Of a DNA stretch of 64,000 nucleotides, positions 1 through 11,256 are shown one piece after another. The notes below the pieces were generated by a model, which saw only the letters and a program-made list of their open reading frames with translations, was not told the DNA's origin and did no database searches. Each line of letters opens with the position of its first letter. Position 1 is the first letter of the stretch. Origin of the DNA: an uncultured bacterium (GTDB lineage: Bacteria; Patescibacteriota; Gracilibacteria; BD1-5; UBA2023). A program made the position numbers and the translations under genes. Where the stretch lies: the NCBI GenBank assembly GCA_903908595.1, contig CAIVSN010000142.1, forward strand, positions 1 through 64,000, written 5' to 3'.

Positions 1-30
1 ATTAATTTACAAGCCCTAAGGCATAATTTT

Positions 31-86
31 GCCCAATGGAAATCGGTTTCCCGGTCGCTGAACCGGGAAACCGATTTCCATTGGGC
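31..86. repeat. Perfect 25-bp inverted repeat with 6-nt loop; short fold-back related to the termini of repeat family B
   Basis: GCCCAATGGAAATCGGTTTCCCGGT-cgctga-ACCGGGAAACCGATTTCCATTGGGC. Confidence 0.8.
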
Positions 87-183
87 ATATGAGGGTTTTC
101 ATAACACTTCTTTTTGCCATTTTGAGCTTGATACATATACTTTGCGGGCAATTTGGAATATTTTTCCAAAACACTGCTTCCGT

Positions 184-261
184 GGCGGTCGTAGTTCAAT
201 TGGTTAGAGCGCCAGACTGTGAATCTGGATGTTGCGAGTTCAAGCCTCGTCGATCGCCCCA
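184..261 (+). tRNA. tRNA-His(GTG)
   Basis: Cloverleaf with anticodon loop CTGTGAA, extra G-1 paired with C73, CCA encoded. Confidence 0.9.
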
Positions 262-296
262 TGTATTTTTTTATTTCTTTATTTCATTACTTTCTT

Positions 297-1538
297 ATGA
301 CCATTCAAGACTTCAAAGACCTGATTGCCAAGGCGGATCCGATCAAAACCCCGGTGGTAGGCGAAATCATCGCCGGCACGGTCATCTCCGCGACTCAGAA
401 AATGATCCTCGTGGATCTCGGAGGACAATTCACGGGAGTCATCGCCGGAGCCCACATGACCTCTTCCACGGAAGACGCATCGGGACTCACTACCGGCGAC
501 GCGGTCGATTCCATCGTAATCGGCGAAGACCGGCACTCCGGTATCGTCCACCTTTCCCTCAGGAAGGCCTCCCAGATCAAATTGATCGAAAAGCTCCACT
601 CGAATTTTGACACGAAAGAAATCATCACCGTCATCCCGAACGAAGCGAACAAAGGAGGTCTCCTCATCGACCTCGACGGAATCAAGGGGTTCATCCCGGT
701 TTCCCAACTCACTCCGATGAACTACCCACGCGTCGAAGGAGCCAACCCGGAGCGAATTCTCGAACATCTCCAACGCCTCGTCGGAAAACCGTTCAAGGTC
801 CGCGTCATCAACGTCGACACCGACGGGAAGAAAATCATCTTCTCCGAAAAAGCGGCGCTCGAAGAACAGCGGGCAGCGGCCATGTCCACCCTCAAGTCGG
901 GCGACATCGTCGAAGGCGTGGTTTCCGGAATCCTCACGTACGGGCTCTTCATTACTTTCAACGGTATCGAAGGCCTCGTCCACGTTTCCGAAATCGACTG
1001 GGGACACGTTGCCAATCCGAGCAAATTCGCGAAGATCGGCGACCAGGTCAAAGTCCAGGTCATCGGCGTGGAAGGCGACAAGATCAGCCTCTCCATGAAA
1101 CGGCTCCGGGCCAACCCATGGGCGGAACTCGCGGCGAAGTACAAGGTCGACGACGTCGTGGAAGTTCCGGTTCTCCGGGTTTCCCAATTCGGGGTATTCC
1201 TCGCGCTCGACGGGGGAATTTCCGGACTCATCCACCTTTCCGAAGTCGCTGGCGACGTCAACGAAATCAAGGCTGGCGAACCTTGCAAAGCCAAAATCAT
1301 CACGTTCGACGCCCAGGCGAAACGAATCGGGCTTTCCATGAAAGCCCTCGATCCAAACTACACCGGACCAAGCGCGGAAGCGATCGAAGCGGCCGAAGCG
1401 AAACCGAAACGAGCTCCGAAAACGGCGGTAAAAGCCGAAGCGGAAGAAGTGGCGGTCGTTGCCGAAGCGGTAGCGGAAGTCGCGGAGGCACCAAAAGCCA
1501 AGGCACCAAAAACGGAAGAAACTCCAAAGGCGGAATAA
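297..1538 (+). CDS. rpsA: 30S ribosomal protein S1 (repeated S1 domains)
   Basis: Repeated S1 motifs (GDIVEGVVSGILTYGLFITFNGIEGLVHVSEI); Ala/Lys/Glu tail. Confidence 0.93.
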   Translation: MTIQDFKDLIAKADPIKTPVVGEIIAGTVISATQKMILVDLGGQFTGVIAGAHMTSSTEDASGLTTGDAVDSIVIGEDRHSGIVHLSLRKASQIKLIEKLHSNFDTKEIITVIPNEANKGGLLIDLDGIKGFIPVSQLTPMNYPRVEGANPERILEHLQRLVGKPFKVRVINVDTDGKKIIFSEKAALEEQRAAAMSTLKSGDIVEGVVSGILTYGLFITFNGIEGLVHVSEIDWGHVANPSKFAKIGDQVKVQVIGVEGDKISLSMKRLRANPWAELAAKYKVDDVVEVPVLRVSQFGVFLALDGGISGLIHLSEVAGDVNEIKAGEPCKAKIITFDAQAKRIGLSMKALDPNYTGPSAEAIEAAEAKPKRAPKTAVKAEAEEVAVVAEAVAEVAEAPKAKAPKTEETPKAE

Positions 1539-1553
1539 TCGAATCGATTGCGA

Positions 1554-1587
1554 AAATACGGTCTCCGAACGGGGGCCGTATTTTTTT
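1554..1587 (+). terminator. Rho-independent terminator after rpsA
   Basis: ATACGG-loop-CCGTATTTTTTT. Confidence 0.75.
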
Positions 1588-1648
1588 GAATTGGAATTTA
1601 CATCCGTCACAATATCTACTACAATCCGTCCAATTTAACTTTCCTTTC

Positions 1649-1876
1649 ATGGAAAAAATCCTGCTTGCCATTTTATTTTTGTTGCCAGTCCTGGCGTTTG
1701 CCGGCGGAGGGAGCGATGTTCAATCGATTGTCGAAAAGATTTGAATGGATGAAAATGAGTTTATCGACGTATATGATCTGGAGTCATTGGACGAAGACAT
1801 CAATCGGAAGGTTCCGGGGAATGAAGAAGCATACAATATGCATACAGAACCTTTCCAAAGAAAAGGGATGGAATAA
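1649..1876 (+). CDS. Small secreted protein, possibly decayed (one in-frame TGA)
   Basis: MEKILLAILFLLPVLAFAGGG signal-like start; frame closes soon after. Confidence 0.3.
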
Positions 1877-2122
1877 AAAAACCTTCCTCGCTTTCGCGAA
1901 AGCCCTCGAAACCAAAGATACCAAAAAGGCAGCCTCGCTCTACATGAAGAATTGGAAAACCATGAGCCCGTTCCTGCCGACCTGCTGCACCTTTGAAAAA
2001 GTGCTTTCCGTAAAGAAAACGGGAAGGGGACTTCACACTTCTATACCGGCGGTGGCTCTATGTCGAGCCTCGGTAACCGGGGGGAGGGAATATCGCTCCG
2101 TTGCATCAGGAATTAAGGCTTG

Positions 2123-2452
2123 CTACGCTGCGGTTTTCTTTTTCTTCACCGGAAGCGAAGCCTTGTACCGATAGGCCTTCTTCGCGAATTCCAACAGAGA
2201 ATCCCGGTCTTCCAGGAGATCCGGCCCCGCCATCCCGGCGAGTTTGGCACCCGGATAGGGGTATCCCGTTTCCGGAAACTCCGCCAGCAATGCCTCGTCG
2301 CACTGGAAATACAGGACGTCTTCGCATACCATCGCAAAAAATACCTCATTGCAGTATATCCCGTATTCCCCGAACATTTTTTTCATGCGGATATTCCCGA
2401 TCGGGGAGAGGATATCGGCGATATGTTCTACGAAAGAAGCGGAAGAGGACAT
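2123..2452 (-). CDS. TfoX N-terminal-domain-like protein
   Basis: MKKMFGEYGIYCNEVFFAMVCEDVLYFQ...YPYPGAKLAG pattern. Confidence 0.7.
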   Translation of the reverse strand: MSSSASFVEHIADILSPIGNIRMKKMFGEYGIYCNEVFFAMVCEDVLYFQCDEALLAEFPETGYPYPGAKLAGMAGPDLLEDRDSLLEFAKKAYRYKASLPVKKKKTAA

Positions 2453-2505
2453 ATAAGAGTATTTAAGAAATCTTCCGTCGGAAAACCCTGCCGAGGAGGC
2501 CTTCG

Positions 2506-2606
2506 AAAAACGATGAAATCCGAAGTCAATTTCGAGCACCGTAGTGAGACGTACTGGCAAGTACGTCGAACGAGGAGCGGAAAAATTGACGAGGAGTTCG
2601 CGTTTT
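2506..2606. repeat. Family A fold-back repeat, copy 1
   Basis: AAAACGATGAAATCCGAAGTCAATTTCGAG...AAATTGACGAGGAGTTCGCGTTTT. Confidence 0.8.
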
Positions 2607-2617
2607 GCGGAGGCCTC

Positions 2618-4936
2618 CTATTTGCTCTTCGGGATGGCATAGTAATTCAAGAGATACTTCGAGATATTCGAAAACAACGCGGACGAAGTCGTCTCGGAAA
2701 ATTCCGCCGTCCTCGGGCGGTCGATCTTGACGATCATGACGAATTTCGGATTGCTTGCCGGCGCGAATCCCCCATACGAAGTGATCGTATGCCCTGGTCC
2801 GCCTTGTTCGTAGACCCCGCGGGTCGCGATCTGCGAAGTTCCGGTCTTTCCGGCGACGTCGTACCCTTCCACGCTTCCCTTCTTCGCGAAACCGATCGTC
2901 GCGCCCTCCGTCAGCATGGCGATGACTTTTTTGGAGGTTTCCTCCTTGATGACGCGGCGCAGGGGTTTCGGGACGTTCTGCGCGACCCGGCCGTCGCTGA
3001 ACGTTATGGAGTCCACGATATATGGCTCATAGTAGATTCCCCCGTTCGCGATCGCGACGTAGGCAGCCGCCATTTGCAGCGGCGTGGCCGTAATCAGCCC
3101 CTGTCCGAACGAAGCCGTGAACAGGTCGGTGCGCGACCATTTCTCGTATCCGGGAAGCCGTCCGTACGTCTCCCCCTCGAGCGTGATATTCGTCTTGGCC
3201 CCGAATCAGAAATCCTGGATGTATTTGTGGAACAGCGAGGTCCCGATTTTTTGGGCGATGTCGATCATTCCGACGTTGCAGGACCAGTCGAGCGCGTGAG
3301 CATACGTATGCCGGCCGATGCACTCCTTGGAAACGTTCTTGATGGTGTATTTGTCGATTTTGACGTACCCCTTGTCGGTATACGTGTCCGTCGGTTTGAT
3401 ATCCCCGGTGTCAATGCCGACCGACATGGTAATCGCCTTGAATACGGAACCCGGCTCATAGAGTCCGGTAATCGCGTCGTTCTGATACACCCCGGGTCAG
3501 AAATTGTTCTTGAACTTGTACTTGGCCACGGCGGTATTCCCGAGCTCGGTATCGGTTACGGGGCGGAGGCGGATTTCCTTGCCGAGATAGGTGTACGGCT
3601 TCCCGTTGGCACTGTCTTCGGTGAACACCGGAATCCCCATGAGGTCGAAGGTCGGTCTCGGATATTTCGCGTAGCTCACTTTTTCTATCTCGTACACGTC
3701 CCCGAAGGAATTCGGATCGAAATCCGGATAGTTCACCATGGAAACGACCGCCCCGGTCTTGGGATCGAGAATCACCACGGAACCCTTGTTCGCGCGGAAC
3801 GTCTCAACCGCTTCCTTGAGGAGCCGCGTGACTTCCTTCTGGATATTCCGGTCGATCGTAAGTTTGATATCGGCGCCGCCGACCATTTTTTTCTCGGAGA
3901 GGTTGTATCCGCCAATGGTCCGTCCCGACGCGTCCTTGCGGGTCTGCCGTTCGCCCTCCTGGCCCTGGAGGTAGTCCTGGAAATACGATTCGACGCCGTA
4001 CCGTCCGATATTGTCATTGTCCACGAAGCCGATAATCTGCCCGCCGAGGTTTTTCTCCGGGTAGAAGCGGGTAGGATTCGGCTCGAGGATGATATAATTC
4101 CCGATGCCGGAATTTTCCGAAATGAATCATTTCTTGATGGCTTCCTTCTCGTCCGCGAGTTTGAGATCGACGTAATCCTTGGTCGCGAGATTCATGCGCT
4201 TGAGGATTTTCACGTACCGGATCGGGCGCTTGCTGATAAGGTAGTCGACCGTTGCCTGGGGCATCGAAAGGATGGACTGAAGCTTTCCGGAAACGAATCC
4301 GGGGTCGGTAAGCAAGTTCGGATTGACATAGGCATTTCCGGAGACCAAAAATACCCCGTCGATATTGAGGGCTCAGAAATTCTGGATTTCGTCGATGGAC
4401 AAGTTTTCCTTGAGCAAAACGTAGTCCAGGTAGGGCTTCTCGATGCGGGATGCCAACGAATTCTTGAGCTTGAGCCGGAGTCATTCGGTAGTGTATTTCT
4501 GGGTGTCTTCCCGGGGCTCGCGGATATACGAAAGCACCCCGTCGAGACAGGTATTGGTCAGGGAACGCTCGCGGGCACAGTACTCGAAGTACACCATGTC
4601 CGTCATGAACTGGATCAGCGCCTTCCGGTCGCCGGGAGCCTGAGGATCGACCGCCAGGTCCGGCAGGTTGGTAGAGGTAGAAAATACCCCGGCGGGTTCA
4701 TTGTTCGAATAGATGGTCCCGCGGGAAACGGGATTTTTCACGGTGATGGTCTGCTGCTTGTCGGCCAATCCCCGATAATACTGGTGTTCCAGAACCGTAA
4801 ATTTGAACGTGGTCCACACGATATACATGCCGAAAACGGCAAAAGCAATCTTGAGATAGTGAATCCGGTCCAAATATTGGATATTCCTTAACAAGTGAAG
4901 GAAAAATCTGCGCAGGGTGTGGATAGCCGTTTCCAT
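2618..4936 (-). CDS. ftsI: Penicillin-binding protein 2 / FtsI-type transpeptidase (TGA=Gly)
   Basis: Track fragments 2618-3073, 3206-3490, 3497-4024, 4127-4348 and 4481-4936 share one frame joined only by TGA; SVFK, SCN and KTGT motifs; IQDF(TGA)FGAKT restores FGFG. Confidence 0.92.
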
Positions 4937-4954
4937 GGAATATTAAGGTCGGGA

Positions 4955-5872
4955 TTAAGAGCGCGTGGAAAATTCGATTTTCTTCGCCAAAGCGAGCGAC
5001 ATGCTTTCGATGCTCGGCGTAGAGCTGTAAATATAGAGCTTCTGGTACGGGTTGAGGCTTCCGGAGAGGATTTCCAGCGCGTTGTACCGGTGGAACGAAT
5101 GCAGCAGTTCTCGGTACAGCGTGTCTTCGAGAAAAACGACGGTGTGGAATTGCCGGAGATTATACGTAACGAGGCGCCGAGTTCAAATTACGGAATCGTA
5201 TTTTTTCCTTAAGGTGTCGATCCAGGATTTGGACTTCGCCGTTTCGGTCATCCCGGAGTCGAAAATTCCGACGGATTCTGGTTTTCCGGCGAAACCCGCG
5301 AGGATTTTTTGGGTGAAAATATCGCTCGGGACGATGATGGCGACTCCGGGGGTTTCCAGGAGTTTGCGCGCCGCTTCGACCAAACGTTCGGAATCTAGGA
5401 AAAAGCACAGTTCCGGAGGATTGGTCCTGCCGTTGGGGACGGCGTCAGTATCTCGTTCGGAATCCTGGGGAGAGCGCGGTTCGGGAAGCGGGGATTCGGA
5501 CGGCTCGCTTTCGGGAAGTACCATGCCTACGGGTTCGAGCCCGTACTTAAGGATCCGGTTTCGGATCGGCGCGGGCAGGAAGAGCGCGACGACCTTGTGG
5601 ATGTGGATGGCGTGCTTTTCGGCATATCGCAGCATGGTCGCGACCTGCTCGGGCTGAAACAGGGGCATCGCCTGCAAAATGGCGTCCACTTCCTTGAGTT
5701 CGGACACGTCCGCGTCCCCGGGTATCCGGCTCAATCCCGCAACGATTCCCTGGACTTCGTGTTCCCGGAGCGGAACTTGTACCAATTGCCCGATCCGTAT
5801 TTCCGAGGCAAGATGTTCGGGGACCAGATAGGTGTATCCCTGGGAGTCCTGCGAAGCGTCGAACGGGAGCAC
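4955..5872 (-). CDS. PriA-like protein lacking recognisable helicase motifs
   Basis: PriA-like N-terminus (YTYLVPEHLASEIRIGQLVQVPL) and degenerate IIVPSDIFTQ / GTRRLVT segments; no Walker A; one in-frame TGA. Confidence 0.6.
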
Positions 5873-5883
5873 TTGAGCCAGGC

Positions 5884-5982
5884 AAAACGCGAACTCCTCG
5901 CCAAATTTTCCGCTCCTGGCTCACCGTACGTCCGTACGGCTCACGGCGGTGCTCAAATTTTGCTTCGGATTTCATCGTTTTT
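5884..5982. repeat. Family A fold-back repeat, copy 2
   Basis: AAAACGCGAACTCCTCG...CTTCGGATTTCATCGTTTTT; inner hairpin CCGTACGTCCGTACGG. Confidence 0.8.
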
Positions 5983-6002
5983 CCTGGGCTCAGGGGTCGG
6001 GG

Positions 6003-6102
6003 CAAACCGCGGACTCCCCGCCGATTTCCGCGCTCATCGCTCACCGTACGTCCGTACGGTTCGCTTCGGTGCTCAAATTTTGCTTCGGATTTCATCGTTT
6101 TT
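6003..6102. repeat. Family A fold-back repeat, copy 3 (degenerate, next to copy 2)
   Basis: Near-identical right half to copy 2. Confidence 0.7.
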
Positions 6103-6131
6103 CCTGGGCTCGGGAGGTATTGTCCCTATCG

Positions 6132-8546
6132 CTATTTGCCATTTTCGTTCTGCTTACGGCGCTCTTCCTTTTTCTTCTCCTTGTAGGCCTCTTCGGCGAC
6201 CTTGAACTGCTTTTCGTCATCCACGATCTTCTGGTTGAATTCCATGATTTTCTTCTCCACCAGTTCCACGGGCTTCGAGTATTTTTCGCGGGAAACTTTG
6301 GTGACGACGTCGCGTTTCTGCTCGGGGATATCGAGCCGGGTCCGGATTGGCGCGTAGGTCGTCGCGGAAAATGCCGGGGACGGCATCCCGTCGATCAGGA
6401 GCTTGGTATAGATATCGTGCTTTTTGAGGTTCATGAGGTCCGTGGGGAATACCAATTCCTCGTCCATGACCTCGGAAAGGACCTTCGCGTCGCGGTTGCC
6501 GACCTGGAACGAAACGACGGTACCGACGTTCCCGAAAACCGCGCCCTGGACCATTTCGTTCATCTGTTCGATGTACTGGTTCGCCATGACGAGATTGAGC
6601 TTGTATTTCCGGGCTTCGGACAGGATGGTGGCGAAAGAATCCGTCGCGAAGTTCTGGAATTCGTCGACGTACAGGTAGAAATCCCGGCGTTTTTCCTCGG
6701 GAATGTCCGCCCGGCTCATCGCGTCGATCTGGAACTTCGTGATCATCATCGCCCCGAGGAGCGCGGACGAGTCTTCCCCGATTTTGCCTTTGGAAAGGTT
6801 GATGATGACGATTTTTCCGTTGTCCATGGCCCAGCGGAGCGAGAACGGGTTCTTCGGCTGTCCCACGATGTTGCGGACGAGCGGGCTCGAAAGGAACTGC
6901 CCGACCTTGTTGAGGATCGGCCCGGACGCTTCGGTCTGCCCCGAGCTCCCCATGGCTTCGAATTCGGCTTCCCAGAATTTCTTGAGAATGGGATCCTTGA
7001 TCTTTGCCACGACCTTGTGCCGGTAGGACTTCATCGTGAGCATGAGCGGGATCGACATGATGGTCGCGTCCGGGATTTCGAGCAGGGTCATGACGGTATT
7101 GCGGAGAATGTGCTCCAGCCGGGGCCCCCAGCTCTCGCCGAATATTTTCTTGAATACCCCGACCAGTCCGGAAGCGACGATCGGCCGCAAATCGGCAGTC
7201 ACCTGTTCGAGCATGTTGAACGCGATCGGGTGCTTGGAATCCGACGGATCAAAAAGTATAACGTCGTTCGTCCGGTGTTTCGGGATGAACGCGAGGATAG
7301 CTTCCGCCAAGTCCCCGTGCGGGTCGACGAGCCCGACGCCGCGCCCCTTGTTGATATCGTCGAAAATCATGTTTTCGAGCAGGGTGGATTTTCCCATTCC
7401 CGTCTTCCCGATGACATAGACGTGCCGTCGGCGGTCGCCCGGAAGCAGTCCGAACGGCGTGTCCGTCCCTCGGAAATTCGTCGTCCCGAGCGGGGTGACT
7501 TCGGAATTCTCCCCATGCGGGACCGGAAGGTTCGCGGGAGGCTCGAATTTTTTGGTGACGACCCAGTTGATGCCCGGGGATTTGACGTAAATGGTCGGGA
7601 GGTGTATCAATCCCGCAAGCTCCGCGGAATTCAGGATCATCCCGATGCCGTTCGTCCGGTTTTTCAGCGGACCGTCGGAGAGCGACACGGTACCGGCCTT
7701 GAGCGAGTTCCCGTTGGGGCGGTTGAGGATCTGGAGCGACGAGGTCAGATCCCGGAGGAGCGCCTTCGCGAGGATCGGATCCGTCACGAACGTGGCGGCC
7801 CGGACGGATACCGCGAACCCGTAGGTTTTGGTTTTTTCCGCAAGCAGGGTTTCGAGCTCGGATTGGTGTTCCGCATGCTTCCCGTGTTCGTCGTGGTCGA
7901 CGGATGCTCCCCGGACGATCAGCGTCAGGAATTTGACGAAGTATTCGAGCGGCTTGAAAAACAGGCGGATCCATTTGCCATACGGGGACACGAGGATTTT
8001 CTTGATCCACTTCGCCCGGTGGGAAAGGAAAATTTCGGTCCGGTTCGCGCTTTTCCAATACGGGTCGTGAACGGGGCTGTAGCACACCTGCAGCAAGAGC
8101 GGGGCATCTTTGGAAGCCTTTGACAGGGCGCTCGTGATGGAAGACATGGGGTCGATGGTCTCCTTTTCGCTCCGATCCTTGAGGTCCGTGTAGATCTTGA
8201 GCGGGAAAAAATAATCCTTCGCGAGCGACATTTCGGCGACGTGCGCGGGAGTGGCGGGCAGATAGTCCTCCGTCACGTGGAATTCGACGCTCGGGAAATG
8301 CGCGTAGATCTGGTTCTGCAGAATTCCCAGATATTCCTCCGGGGTACTGAAAAAGAAGCGGATGACCCCGCCGACGTTCGCCACTTCGAAAGCGAACGGA
8401 ACGAAGGCTTGACGGTGTTTTTTGAAAAATCCCGAAGGTGGCGCCTCTTGGGTATGATGCAGGACGTTCAGGATTTGCTCGGCAACAAAGACCCCCTTTT
8501 CATTGAGGCGGTCTACCCGGACTTCGCAGAGAACCGATTTCGTCAT
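6132..8546 (-). CDS. HerA/VirD4/TraC-like DNA-binding ATPase
   Basis: Walker A VIGKTGMGKSTLL; GLVDPHGDLAEAI; Walker B DFYLYVDEFQNF. Confidence 0.85.
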   Translation of the reverse strand: MTKSVLCEVRVDRLNEKGVFVAEQILNVLHHTQEAPPSGFFKKHRQAFVPFAFEVANVGGVIRFFFSTPEEYLGILQNQIYAHFPSVEFHVTEDYLPATPAHVAEMSLAKDYFFPLKIYTDLKDRSEKETIDPMSSITSALSKASKDAPLLLQVCYSPVHDPYWKSANRTEIFLSHRAKWIKKILVSPYGKWIRLFFKPLEYFVKFLTLIVRGASVDHDEHGKHAEHQSELETLLAEKTKTYGFAVSVRAATFVTDPILAKALLRDLTSSLQILNRPNGNSLKAGTVSLSDGPLKNRTNGIGMILNSAELAGLIHLPTIYVKSPGINWVVTKKFEPPANLPVPHGENSEVTPLGTTNFRGTDTPFGLLPGDRRRHVYVIGKTGMGKSTLLENMIFDDINKGRGVGLVDPHGDLAEAILAFIPKHRTNDVILFDPSDSKHPIAFNMLEQVTADLRPIVASGLVGVFKKIFGESWGPRLEHILRNTVMTLLEIPDATIMSIPLMLTMKSYRHKVVAKIKDPILKKFWEAEFEAMGSSGQTEASGPILNKVGQFLSSPLVRNIVGQPKNPFSLRWAMDNGKIVIINLSKGKIGEDSSALLGAMMITKFQIDAMSRADIPEEKRRDFYLYVDEFQNFATDSFATILSEARKYKLNLVMANQYIEQMNEMVQGAVFGNVGTVVSFQVGNRDAKVLSEVMDEELVFPTDLMNLKKHDIYTKLLIDGMPSPAFSATTYAPIRTRLDIPEQKRDVVTKVSREKYSKPVELVEKKIMEFNQKIVDDEKQFKVAEEAYKEKKKEERRKQNENGK

Positions 8547-8627
8547 ATTTATACGCCGCAGTATACGCGAAACGACCGATACGGCAAAAGGAAGGAGAAA
8601 AATGGCAAGGGGGAACTTCCGTCGGAT

Positions 8628-9572
8628 TTACATCTGTTTTTTCAACATCATTTCCTTCTCGTTATTCCGGTATTGGACCTCCCGGAGCATCGTGGCGATC
8701 ATCGGGGAAGTATGGGTCAGGATGCGGATATCGCAATCGGAAAGCGGTTTTTCCTTTTTCCGTGCCACGACGAGGTAGCCGATCGTCTGTTCTCCGATCA
8801 CCATGGGTTCGACGTACAGGGACTGTCACTGGTTGAGCGTCAGCAGATCGGGTTGGGAAAAACCGGGTTTCAGGACGACCGAGGAGTCCACCTTCTGGTT
8901 CATGGGCCAGATGGACGGGAATTTGGTGTTGTACTTGTACACGAGGATTCCCGGCACGTACGGGTGCTGTTCGATCATGAGCACGCTGTCGAGTTCCAGA
9001 AGGTTCCGCAGGTGGTTGACGGCCGAAAGCAGTCCCTGTTGGCCCTGTTCTTGGAATTCCTGCAATTTTTGCGTGGATTCGTACATGAGCGACAGTTCCC
9101 TGCCGGATTCGGCGAGCCTCATGCTCGTGATATTGTTGATGTGCTTGTAAAATTTCGCGAGCATCGCGGGATCCTGGGCTTCGAGGTATTCCGCCTCCGC
9201 CTTGTCCATCGAGACGATCTCCGTGCGTTCGGTGATGGACTTGGCCATGACGTCCTTGGCGTTCCGGTCCGAGAGTATGCCCTCGCCGATGAACGAACCC
9301 GTGTAGACCTTGCCCACCTCCTTGATTTCCCCGCTCGGGTTGACGCGAAAAATCCCGAGGGCGCCGGAAGCGACGATATACAGGTACGGATTGTCTCCGG
9401 GCTCGAAAAGCATCTCGTCTTTGGCGAGGACTTTTTTCTTCTTTTGGGCGAACGTGTCGAAACGATCCAAAAAGGCGATGATCGGCGCGACCAAGAGCTC
9501 TTTTCGAAGTCCTTCGAATCCCGGTTTCGGAGTTTCGGGGAGGACGCTGGCGATTTCTATTTTTTGAGTCAT
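8628..9572 (-). CDS. Cyclic-nucleotide-binding-domain protein (one TGA=Gly)
   Basis: cNMP-like FEPGDNPYLYIVASGALGIFRVNPSGEIKEVGKVYTGSFIGEG. Confidence 0.7.
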
Positions 9573-10639
9573 ACGCGGTCTAAGTGAACTTGTACTACGT
9601 CCTTGTCGCGAACCCGGCTGAAGAACACTTCTTGGGAAATGCTCCCGTTCAGGTACAGGGTTTCGAGGGATTTATCCATCAGGAACATCCCTTCTTCGGA
9701 ACTGAGTTCTATCATCGAATAGATCTGGTGCGTCACCCCTCGGATAATCAGGGAACGGATTCCGTCGTTGTTGATAAGCAATTCTCTGGCCGCTACCCGG
9801 CCCTTGCCGTTTTTCCTGAGCAAGAGCGACTGGCTCATGATGCCCGCGAGCGACATCCCGAGCTGGACCCGGATCTGCGACTGGACGGACGTCGGGAAGG
9901 AATCCACGATCCGGTCGACCGCTTGGACGGTATCGTTGGTATGGAGCGTCGAGACGACCAGGTGGCCGGTTTCCGCGAGCGTTATCGCGGCGGCCATGGT
10001 CTCGGGATCGCGCATTTCCCCGATCATCACCACGTCCGGATCTTCGCGCAGGCTGCTGCGTATGGCTTTGGCGAAGCTTTGCGTGTGGGTGGAGATTTCC
10101 CGTTGGTGGACGAGGGATTTTTTGGATTCGAAAACGAATTCGATCGGGTCTTCGATCGTGAGGATATGGGATTTCTGTTCGATATTGATCATTTCGATGA
10201 GGGACGCGAGGGAAGTGGTTTTCCCGGAACCCGTGGCGCCCGTCACCAGGATGAGTCATTGCTTCCGCTTGAAGAGGTTGATGAAGGCCTCAGGAATCCC
10301 CAAGCTTTGGGGGGTCGGGATTTCCTTCTTGATCATCCGGATCGCGAGCGAGGGTCCGCGAGATTCGAAATACGCGTTGACCCGGAACCGCTGCCCCGAG
10401 TATTCGAACGAGGCGTCGAGTTCCTTTTCCGTGGGCCAGGCGCCGCGGCGGTCGGCCGGGAGAGTGAACGAAGCGATTTCCCGCATGAGTTCCAGATGGA
10501 CTTTCTCGAAATTGTCGATCGGCAAAATTTCCCCTTCCTTGGTGCGGATATACGGAACCATGCCGGTCGTGATATGGAGATCGGAAAGCTCGTTTTTGAT
10601 GACTTCGCTGAGAAGCAGCTTGAATTGGTCGAGAGACAT
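9569..10639 (-). CDS. pilT: Type IV pilus retraction ATPase PilT (TGA=Gly)
   Basis: KRKQ(TGA)LILVTGATGSGKTTSLASLI, HILTIEDPIEF, MRDPET, HTNDT. Confidence 0.93.
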
Positions 10640-10752
10640 GGGGGCATGATAACAGATATTTCCAAGCAAAGCAAAAAACGCGCTGAAACCTCCCTTGCAT
10701 TTTCAAAGAAAAGCGTTAAGATAGACCGGTTAATTTCCAACCCACTTATCAT

Positions 10753-11253
10753 ATGAAAAAATGAAACATCCTCATACTCGGTCTCGGGTACCTCGCCGGA
10801 TTGCTCGTAGCGCTCAAGTTCGGCAAAGAAGGAAAAGACAAAGGCATGGAAGCGCTCTCTGACGATATCAAGGACGTCCACAAGAACCTTTGGACCGAAG
10901 CCGAACAAAAAGTGTTCACCATAGAGAACCGCGAAAAAGTAGCGGAACTCAAGACCAAGGCCCTCGCGGAAATCGAGCTTTTCAGAAAGGATTCCGAGAA
11001 GGAAATCAAGCGGCTCGTCAAGCTGGGAACCCATAAGAAGGCGGAAATCACGGCGGAAATCAAGAAATTGTACGAGAACCGGGACGAAACGATCAACATG
11101 CTCGTTTCCGAAGCCAAGGAACTCGCGGAGACCGTGAAGACCGAGTCCGAAGACATCGGAAACCAGCTCTCGAAAAAAATCGACTCCGTCGCGAAAGATC
11201 TCAAAAAGGAACTCCAGCAAAAATACGCGCTCTTAAAAAAGAAAATCAAATAA
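10753..11253 (+). CDS. YtxH-like membrane-anchored coiled-coil protein (TGA=Gly)
   Basis: MKK(TGA)NILILGLGYLAGLLVALKFG followed by Lys/Glu-rich helix. Confidence 0.65.
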
Positions 11254-11256
11254 TCC

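Noticed and set aside
279-1610. Minus-strand 443-aa ORF opposite rpsA
   Set aside because: Phe/Arg/Asp-rich shadow ORF opposite a well-supported ribosomal protein S1.
2120-4891. Long plus-strand ORF (923 aa) antisense to ftsI
   Set aside because: Low-complexity Arg/Asp-rich shadow translation opposite a clear FtsI gene; no domain and no TGA logic.
5547-6095. MKSEAKFEHR... peptide ORFs repeated in the track
   Set aside because: They are reading frames through family A repeats. Start codon and frame are not conserved between copies (ACG in copies 5/6), and stems covary instead of codons.
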